Source: JAFGHJ01 sp964525555 (lineage in GTDB: Bacteria > Hydrothermota > UBA3072). Taken from it: a stretch of DNA of 64,000 nt. Where the stretch lies: positions 7,757-71,756 of the forward strand of contig CAZGHN010000014.1 of assembly GCA_964525555.1 (NCBI GenBank), written 5' to 3'. How positions within the stretch are numbered: the first letter of the stretch is position 1; each line of letters opens with the position of its first letter. The notes under the pieces were generated by a model, which searched no databases, was not told the origin of the DNA, and was given only the letters and a program-made list of their open reading frames with translations. A program made the position numbers and the translations under genes. This document shows positions 59,118-64,000 of this stretch, in pieces.

Positions 59118-60221
59118 ATGAACAAAAGGCTTTGTATCTTAATGCGAAGTATCATAGTTCTTACTGCCTTCCTTGTAAGTTGCAAATCGGAAAGCCCCAC
59201 CGGACCAGAGGGAACTGTTACTGTTGGTATAACCGATCCAAGAGCCGGCGATACCGGAACGTCAAGATCTTTACGTGGCATTATTAATTCTACAAAATTG
59301 ACTAAATTCCAGATCACAATCTCCTCGATTCAACTAAAAAGAAGCACTGGAGAGTATGTCGATATTCTGAGCGAAGCAGCAGATGTGGATCTAAGACAGT
59401 TCAGAGGTACGGTTGAGGATATATTATCAGTTGAAACTACAGTTGGCTCTTATGGAAATATCAAAGTATCTCTATCCGCCGTAAGTATAGAGTACGATGG
59501 AAATAACTATACGGCGTCTACCGGCGGTGGAGCATCGGTTACTATGTCAGCTCACCCAGCGGTCAACTTTACAGAAGCACAAGGTGTACCTAACGCCTTT
59601 GCCGGTGGTAACATTACTTTTGAGTTGCCACTTGAATTCGAACTGGTCGACGAAAACGATGTTGAGGGAATCCGTCTTTTTTATGATGCAGATCCTTCCT
59701 GTTATGAAATTCCCTTTTTCTGCCCTATCTGTTCAGACACCCACAAGTTTGCCGGAGCAACAACGCCTCCTCATGTTGGTGTAATACTGGAAGAGGGAAT
59801 ACAACAGATATATCATTCCCCGCCTCTCGGAATCGAACCTGTTTCTGAGACTGACGTAGATTACTACGGTATTCATACTTTTGTAGATTTCAACGCCGTT
59901 GGCGGAGAGATTAACTCTCACACATCACAGCACGTTTTCAGGGGAGAAGACGGAAGCCTTATGGTAAATGCCGAAGCGATGGCGGTAAACTCAAATCCTC
60001 TAAGTCCCGACACAATAGCTGCAACAGGAACAACCGACATAAGGGCTGATGAAACATTTAAATGCGCTGAAATGAAGAGTAATCTCGCAGCAGAAGGATA
60101 TACACTCGAGTCGGGAAAGCTCTATTACTTCAGTCTTCGTAAAACATGGAATATCACCACAGACGGCAATACCTACTACTTGACAAGGATTTGCGAACCT
60201 ATACCGGTACTGTGGCCATAG
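59118..60221 (+). CDS. DUF4382 lipoprotein
   Basis: A 367-residue protein with lipobox 'LTAFLVSC' (Cys22), followed by 'SESPTGPEG'. Residues ~33-180 match DUF4382: 'VTVGITDPRAGD', 'LTKFQITISSIQLKRSTGE', 'DVDLRQFRGTVEDIL', 'GNIKVSLSAVSIEYDG'. The C-terminal part (~190-367) includes a Cys-containing segment 'YEIPFFCPICSDTH' and beta strands. DUF4382 proteins are exported and of unknown function, related in fold to other Ig-like sandwich domains. Strong ribosome site, single gene. Confidence 0.82.
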   Translation: MNKRLCILMRSIIVLTAFLVSCKSESPTGPEGTVTVGITDPRAGDTGTSRSLRGIINSTKLTKFQITISSIQLKRSTGEYVDILSEAADVDLRQFRGTVEDILSVETTVGSYGNIKVSLSAVSIEYDGNNYTASTGGGASVTMSAHPAVNFTEAQGVPNAFAGGNITFELPLEFELVDENDVEGIRLFYDADPSCYEIPFFCPICSDTHKFAGATTPPHVGVILEEGIQQIYHSPPLGIEPVSETDVDYYGIHTFVDFNAVGGEINSHTSQHVFRGEDGSLMVNAEAMAVNSNPLSPDTIAATGTTDIRADETFKCAEMKSNLAAEGYTLESGKLYYFSLRKTWNITTDGNTYYLTRICEPIPVLWP

Positions 60222-60359
60222 AAGATAAGATTCGGAATTTAAGATATAGGTAGCACGATCAATAGTCACCAGTCAATTACGTAGATTCGAAGAATCTAAG
60301 TTGAATAGTTTTTTCAAATTTTATTCCGACATTGGACTCTGGACTCGAGACTCACGACT

Positions 60360-60412
60360 GAATTTCCTTTTCGGAAATTCCTTCTTGACTGATAAACTTA
60401 TTCATCTATAAT
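60360..60412 (+). promoter_or_regulatory. Hairpin-promoter cassette before the M50-TPR gene, probably leaderless
   Basis: Hairpin GAATTTCC/GGAAATTC (60360-60380), TTGACT (60385-60390), 16-bp spacer, TATAAT (60407-60412), 9 nt to the ATG at 60422. Confidence 0.6.
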
Positions 60413-60421
60413 TGTTATGCT

Positions 60422-61633
60422 ATGAATAGAAGAAATATGACTATACAAATATTATTTGGAATCACAATTGGAATTGCAATTAGTCTTTTCTTCGAATTCA
60501 AATTATATCATTTAATACTGTTAATACTGTTCTTTATATTTGTATATACAATAAATATCTTTATTCATGAGGTAGGTCATATGATTTTTGGGAAAATGGT
60601 AAAAATAAACACCAAGAAAATACAAATAGGAAGGGGGCAAAAAGTAGTATTTAAATTTAGATTTTTGGGTACTCCAGTCGAAATAACAAATCTTATGATT
60701 GGAGGGTCTTCGTTTCCTGATGATTTTGAAAACAAAAATATAAAAACAAAATTTTTCATTTATATATTTGGAGGATTCTTTTTTAATGCATGTGCTGCAT
60801 TAGTATCTTATTTAGCTTCAGTTAATCTTGAAACAAAAATATTAAGCACAGTATTGATGGTGTTTTGTTACTCTAATATATTTTCCGCATTGTTGGCTCT
60901 TATTCCCTTTAAAATAAAATCTCATGGAATGTCACTTCCTAATGACGGTTTAAAATTAATCCAGATTCCTTTTTATAAGGAACAACAATTACAGCAATTT
61001 CTGATTTCCGGCAAAATATTGCAAGTTACAGATTTAATAAAAGAGAAAAAATACAATGAAGCAAAGAAAATATTAGAAAAAGCTGTAGAAATATTTCCTG
61101 AAAATATAGTAGCAAAAATTCTCTTAGCTTCTCTATATATACCAGAGTTAAAAATAGAAAAGGCGCAAAAAATGTTTAGAGAATTATTAAACAATCTAGA
61201 CTCTTCTGAAGAAAAATTCAAATATATAATCATGTATGAGCTTGCATACTTATCGCTTTTTGAAACCAATGACGAATTGGCAGACGATTATTCTAAACAA
61301 ATATATAATTATCAGGGCCAATACATGCCGTATAAAATTATCCGAGGCTGTGTTTTGATTAATTCTGAAAAGACGAAAGAGGGTATCGATGTACTTAAGA
61401 AATGTGCTAATCTAAAAAAAGATATTAATAAGATTAACAATAATAAGCTTGCCTTTCTATACCTCGCATATGGATTTTATAAAGAAGAAAAAATTAAAAA
61501 AGCCATCGCATATATTGAGGCTGTCGAGGCTCAAATTAATTCTTTGGCTAAAGAAGATAAATATTTATACGATAAAATTATTAATAAAACAAATAATTTT
61601 GATAGAAAAAAACAGCAAACCGCTAACGGCTAA
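60422..61633 (+). CDS. M50-family (site-2-protease-like) membrane protease with TPR-like C-terminus
   Basis: A 403-residue protein. The N-terminal ~185 residues have four or five hydrophobic helices, with the zinc motif HEVGH (H49, E50, H53) inside the second and a later 'SLPNDGLKL' segment that can supply the Asp ligand of M50 proteases. Residues ~195-390 are helical with TPR-like pairs ('VTDLIKEKKYNEAKKILEKA', 'AFLYLAYGFYKEEKIKKAI'). The RIP-type protease core suggests intramembrane cleavage; the TPR part may hold the substrate. No PDZ domain. No ribosome site. Confidence 0.78.
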   Translation: MNRRNMTIQILFGITIGIAISLFFEFKLYHLILLILFFIFVYTINIFIHEVGHMIFGKMVKINTKKIQIGRGQKVVFKFRFLGTPVEITNLMIGGSSFPDDFENKNIKTKFFIYIFGGFFFNACAALVSYLASVNLETKILSTVLMVFCYSNIFSALLALIPFKIKSHGMSLPNDGLKLIQIPFYKEQQLQQFLISGKILQVTDLIKEKKYNEAKKILEKAVEIFPENIVAKILLASLYIPELKIEKAQKMFRELLNNLDSSEEKFKYIIMYELAYLSLFETNDELADDYSKQIYNYQGQYMPYKIIRGCVLINSEKTKEGIDVLKKCANLKKDINKINNNKLAFLYLAYGFYKEEKIKKAIAYIEAVEAQINSLAKEDKYLYDKIINKTNNFDRKKQQTANG

Positions 61634-61641
61634 AAAATTCC

Positions 61642-61670
61642 TTGACTTTCCTTCCTTTTCTCATTACGAT
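61642..61670 (+). promoter_or_regulatory. Promoter, probably leaderless, of the 120-residue gene
   Basis: TTGACT (61642-61647), 17-bp spacer, TACGAT (61665-61670) inside 'cattacgatttataa', 8 nt to the ATG at 61679. It shares 'aaaaaattccttgac' with two later promoters. Confidence 0.5.
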
Positions 61671-61678
61671 TTATAACC

Positions 61679-62041
61679 ATGAAGATAAAAATCGAAAGCA
61701 TAGATGATATTAGGACTGTTGTTGGTAAAATGCATGACTCTGAATTTACAGAGGAGGATTTTGGCTTTGACCCTAAGAATGAAACGTTTTTTCTCAGAGC
61801 TTACTCCTCCAGAAATTCAAGCAAAGAAAGCAAAGAATATTATTTGGAAATATATAACGTTAAAAAATATACACCTTTGAACTTAGATAAAACCAGAAAC
61901 AACAAAGCAACAGGTGGCATATTCAACACTATCGACATAGGACATAATGGCCTAAAATTATCTATAATAAGTCAGGATTTAAGCATTGTATTACGATTGA
62001 GCAAACTCGAAGGAATTCTTAGAATTAAAAACAAAAAATAA
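61679..62041 (+). CDS. Hypothetical protein, 120 residues
   Basis: A soluble, mixed alpha/beta protein starting 'MKIKIESIDDIRTVVGKMHD', with 'EFTEEDFGFDPKNETFFLRA' following closely. The opening 'IRxVVxxMHDxxF' and later 'YNVKKYTPLNLDKT' and 'FNTIDIGHNGLKLSI' look like a small stand-alone family, but I cannot name it. No signal or membrane helix. Single gene with its own promoter. Confidence 0.6.
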   Translation: MKIKIESIDDIRTVVGKMHDSEFTEEDFGFDPKNETFFLRAYSSRNSSKESKEYYLEIYNVKKYTPLNLDKTRNNKATGGIFNTIDIGHNGLKLSIISQDLSIVLRLSKLEGILRIKNKK

Positions 62042-62070
62042 CCTTTGCGCCTTAGTGCCCAAAAAATTCC

Positions 62071-62098
62071 TTGACAAACTTTCCGAACCCCCTACAAT
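62071..62098 (+). promoter_or_regulatory. Promoter of the 229-residue membrane protein gene
   Basis: TTGACA (62071-62076), 16-bp spacer, TACAAT (62093-62098), then an AAGGAGG site (62120-62126) before the ATG at 62135. Confidence 0.65.
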
Positions 62099-62134
62099 TA
62101 TTTTGTTTAATTTAAACTAAGGAGGAAACGTATA

Positions 62135-62824
62135 ATGAAAAAAATATCGATAAAACTTGGTTATTGGACATCACTGATTTGCATTGCTACTTTTGTTGTC
62201 TGGACAATTTGCTTCGTGGCAATCTTTAAAGTAAATCCGATTTTTAAGTGGACAAACCTTGCCGATTATATAGCATATACCATTAACTACAATCAGTCGT
62301 TTAAGTATTTAGCCCAAGCTGCTATGCTTGTTTTTGCTCCCGCATTTTTGATATTGCTGCATAGTATAAATGACTATGCGTCGGATGATAAAAAAATCTT
62401 GAGTAGAATAAGCATAGGCTTCGGAACAATATTCGCTGCCTGTATGGGGATACATTATTTTGTTCAAATCAGTTCGGTCAGACTTAGTATTGCCAATGGA
62501 CAGATCACCGGACTGGAACAATTTATTCAGTCTAATCCAACATCGGGTATAGCCGGAATAAATATGGTTGGCTGGACTTTGTTCTTTAGTCTGGCAAGTC
62601 TCTTTATTGCTCCTGTATTTACAGGAAGCCGATTGAACAAAGTGATTAAATATGCGTTTATATCTAACGGAATTATTTGCATCCTGGGAGGAATAGGTTT
62701 TGTGTTTGATAATATTCTTATAATCTTCCTCACAATGAATTTGGGGATGGGCGCTGCGACTTTGACTGCAACAATTGGGTTGCTTATATTTTTTAGACGA
62801 CTTTCCTTGAAAGAAAAAATATAG
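62135..62824 (+). CDS. Polytopic membrane protein, unknown
   Basis: A 229-residue protein with about six hydrophobic helices (approx. residues 10-32, 50-75, 85-110, 135-160, 165-190 and 195-222), for instance 'WTSLICIATFVVWTICFVAI' and 'GAATLTATIGLLIFF'. It looks like the small uncharacterised integral-membrane proteins annotated DUF4386 or hypothetical; I cannot decide. Strong ribosome site. Single gene. Confidence 0.65.
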   Translation: MKKISIKLGYWTSLICIATFVVWTICFVAIFKVNPIFKWTNLADYIAYTINYNQSFKYLAQAAMLVFAPAFLILLHSINDYASDDKKILSRISIGFGTIFAACMGIHYFVQISSVRLSIANGQITGLEQFIQSNPTSGIAGINMVGWTLFFSLASLFIAPVFTGSRLNKVIKYAFISNGIICILGGIGFVFDNILIIFLTMNLGMGAATLTATIGLLIFFRRLSLKEKI

Positions 62825-62872
62825 TCAAGAATAGAATCAAAAACAGCAAACAGCTGACAGCTAAAAAATTCC

Positions 62873-62899
62873 TTGACATCCACAATACAAAAATATAAT
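62873..62899 (+). promoter_or_regulatory. Promoter of the DUF3795/YdeI pair
   Basis: TTGACA (62873-62878), 15-bp spacer, TATAAT (62894-62899), about 23 nt before the ATG at 62923. Confidence 0.55.
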
Positions 62900-62922
62900 G
62901 TATTTTAAGAGTAGGATAAAGT

Positions 62923-63264
62923 ATGGGTAAGGAAGAAATAGGATGTTGCGGTGCTTATTGTGGCACATGTAAAGTCTTGAAAGAAAATGCATGCCGCGGA
63001 TGTAAATTAGGCTATAAAAACGGCGAAAGAGATATATCAAAAGCAAAATGTAAAATAAAAGTTTGCTGTATTACGCATAATTATATTTCCTGCGCGGATT
63101 GTAACGAATATAATTCGTGTTCTATAATCAGAGATTTTCAAAGCAAGAAAGGATATAAATACAAAAAATATAAAGAAGCATTGGAATTTATCAGAGAAAA
63201 TGGTTATGAAAAATTTCTGGAAATCGCAGATACATGGAGGATGCAGTACGGAAAATATGGATAA
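62923..63264 (+). CDS. DUF3795 cysteine-rich protein
   Basis: A 113-residue protein with 10 or more Cys in the DUF3795 order: 'GCCGAYCGTCKV', 'ACRGCKLG', 'CKIKVCCITH', 'SCADCNEYNSC'. It probably binds metal (zinc or Fe-S), by family pattern; function unknown. It overlaps the next gene by 8 bp, so the two are translated together. Confidence 0.82.
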   Translation: MGKEEIGCCGAYCGTCKVLKENACRGCKLGYKNGERDISKAKCKIKVCCITHNYISCADCNEYNSCSIIRDFQSKKGYKYKKYKEALEFIRENGYEKFLEIADTWRMQYGKYG

Positions 63265-63820
63265 ATTTAAAACATTGTATGTAACAGATAGGAAAAAGTG
63301 GCGAAAATGGCTGGAAGTAAACTTCAATAAAGAAAAAGAAATTTGGCTTATATACCCTAATAAATCTTCAGGCAAGCCGCGAATCCTTTATAACGACGCA
63401 GTTGAAGAAGCATTATGTTTTGGCTGGATCGATAGTACGGTAAAAAAAATCGATGAAGAAAGCAGTATTCAACGCTTTTCGCCAAGAAACCATAAAAGTA
63501 CCTACTCCCAGTCCAATAAAGAAAGATTAAGATGGCTTCTAAAAGAAAATCTGATACACCCCTCAATGCACGAATCCGTAAAAAAAGTACTAAAAGAGAA
63601 ATTTGTTTTCCCTGACGATATTATTAACGCTATAAAAAAGGATAAAAAGGTATGGGAAAATTATCAAAAGTTCTCCCCCTCATACAAAAGAATCCGTATA
63701 GCCTATATAGATGGCGCCCGAAAACGTCCGGAAGAATTCAATAAACGATTGGCAAATTTTATAAAAAAGACAAGAGAAAATAAAATAATTGGATTTGGTG
63801 GAATAGAAAAACATTACTGA
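63257..63820 (+). CDS. YdeI/OmpD-associated (OmdA) family protein
   Basis: A 187-residue protein from the ATG at 63257, chosen because it sits at the end of the upstream gene with an 8-bp overlap. Family marks: 'KKWRKWLEVNFNKEKEIWLI', 'YNDAVEEALCFGWIDSTVKK', 'RFSPRNHKSTYSQSNKERL' and 'SPSYKRIRIAYIDGARKRPE' with 'RL' after it. YdeI-like proteins are widespread and poorly understood, linked to stress or peptide resistance in enterics. Pairing with DUF3795 in one operon is seen here. No signal peptide. Confidence 0.85.
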   Translation: MDKFKTLYVTDRKKWRKWLEVNFNKEKEIWLIYPNKSSGKPRILYNDAVEEALCFGWIDSTVKKIDEESSIQRFSPRNHKSTYSQSNKERLRWLLKENLIHPSMHESVKKVLKEKFVFPDDIINAIKKDKKVWENYQKFSPSYKRIRIAYIDGARKRPEEFNKRLANFIKKTRENKIIGFGGIEKHY

Positions 63821-63852
63821 TAGATAAACTGATTTTTGGAATGTAAAAATAT

Positions 63853-63970
63853 AAACGGGGCCAAACCCTGAAATGCGAAAAGGAGTGAACAATTGACAGA
63901 TGACCGGGGACGGACGACAGAAAACAAAAAAATTAATGGGGTCGCATCTTCTTTGAAAAGTGTCAAGGGG
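63853..63970. repeat. REP-like spacer repeat, copy R7
   Basis: 'cggggccaaaccctgaaatg', 'aattgacagatgaccgggga', then 'ggggtcgcatcttctttgaa' and 'aagtgtcaagg', combining both end types seen in R3 and R6. It runs close to the right edge of the window. Confidence 0.6.
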
Positions 63971-64000
63971 TGGGGTTAAATTAATCTTTATTTACCTCCT

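Noticed and set aside
1..64000. tRNA, rRNA and tmRNA genes
   Set aside because: I looked for cloverleaf-type ends and conserved rRNA strings in the spacers and found none. A tRNA scan would be decisive.

Overview
AT-rich bacterial chromosome segment, very probably from an uncultured lineage of the FCB side of the tree (candidate phyla such as WOR-3/Stahlbacteria or TA06 fit best). Reasons: eight exported proteins end in the same ~80-residue FlgD-like/type IX-type sorting tail (PNP…, then a 'YN..G..V' strand pair and a short basic end). There are many lipoproteins, YVTN, FG-GAP, SBBP and PD40 beta-propellers, and a TamB protein, which implies an outer membrane. Gene-poor spacers are filled with word-like repeats. 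The phylum is an inference from gene content; no rRNA, tRNA or CRISPR array was seen.

Layout. 1-14.7 kb (minus strand): one tight operon running from a soluble receptor through CheW, CheY, CheA and CheC, a giant TPR protein, a DUF4388-TPR protein, and three roadblock/LC7 proteins, into tamB, which leaves the window. The receptor is unusual: an MCP-like coiled-coil half fused to a dipeptide-type solute-binding (SBP_bac_5) half with no membrane segment. 14.8-21.2 kb: housekeeping and metabolic genes (LPG-synthase-type membrane protein, thiD, asd, a DUF2264 protein, a cupin) plus a compact GC-rich foldback element at 20.6 kb. 21.2-27.1 kb: two tandem paralogous 16-repeat YVTN propeller proteins. 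27.9-35.8 kb: a trypsin-like protease followed by a free-standing copy of its own N-terminal domain, a TPR-DUF2271 protein, a BNR-repeat protein, a beta-barrel-like protein and a secreted Ntn hydrolase carrying the sorting tail. 36.3-39.8 kb: an accessory block of three winged-helix-like proteins, a DUF3800 protein and a PD-(D/E)XK-like protein, possibly defence related. 40-64 kb: exported proteins and lipoproteins, interrupted by a threefold module of a 7TM-AraC regulator followed by exported propeller and beta-helix proteins (44.9-47.1, 49.7-53.9, 54.2-58.7 kb). At the right end lie an M50 protease-TPR fusion and small genes (DUF3795, YdeI/OmdA).

How things fit together. The left operon looks like a chemosensory system whose receptor may bind a peptide-like ligand inside the cell and whose output runs through CheA/CheY, and perhaps through an MglA-type GTPase not in this window, by way of the roadblock proteins. 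In the right half, three paralogous membrane-anchored AraC proteins share one promoter type, and the exported genes immediately downstream share a second conserved promoter block around a GTCGAC-like core. That suggests sensor-regulators each paired with a secreted adhesin- or propeller-type product.

Spacers. Many promoters (TTGACA/T, 15-17 bp, TATAAT-like) sit at the downstream edges of repeated spacer elements, several times right after a small GGAAAT hairpin. Several genes start only 6-9 nt after the -10 box with no Shine-Dalgarno sequence, suggesting leaderless mRNAs. Other genes carry clear AAGGAGG sites, which I used to correct several starts.
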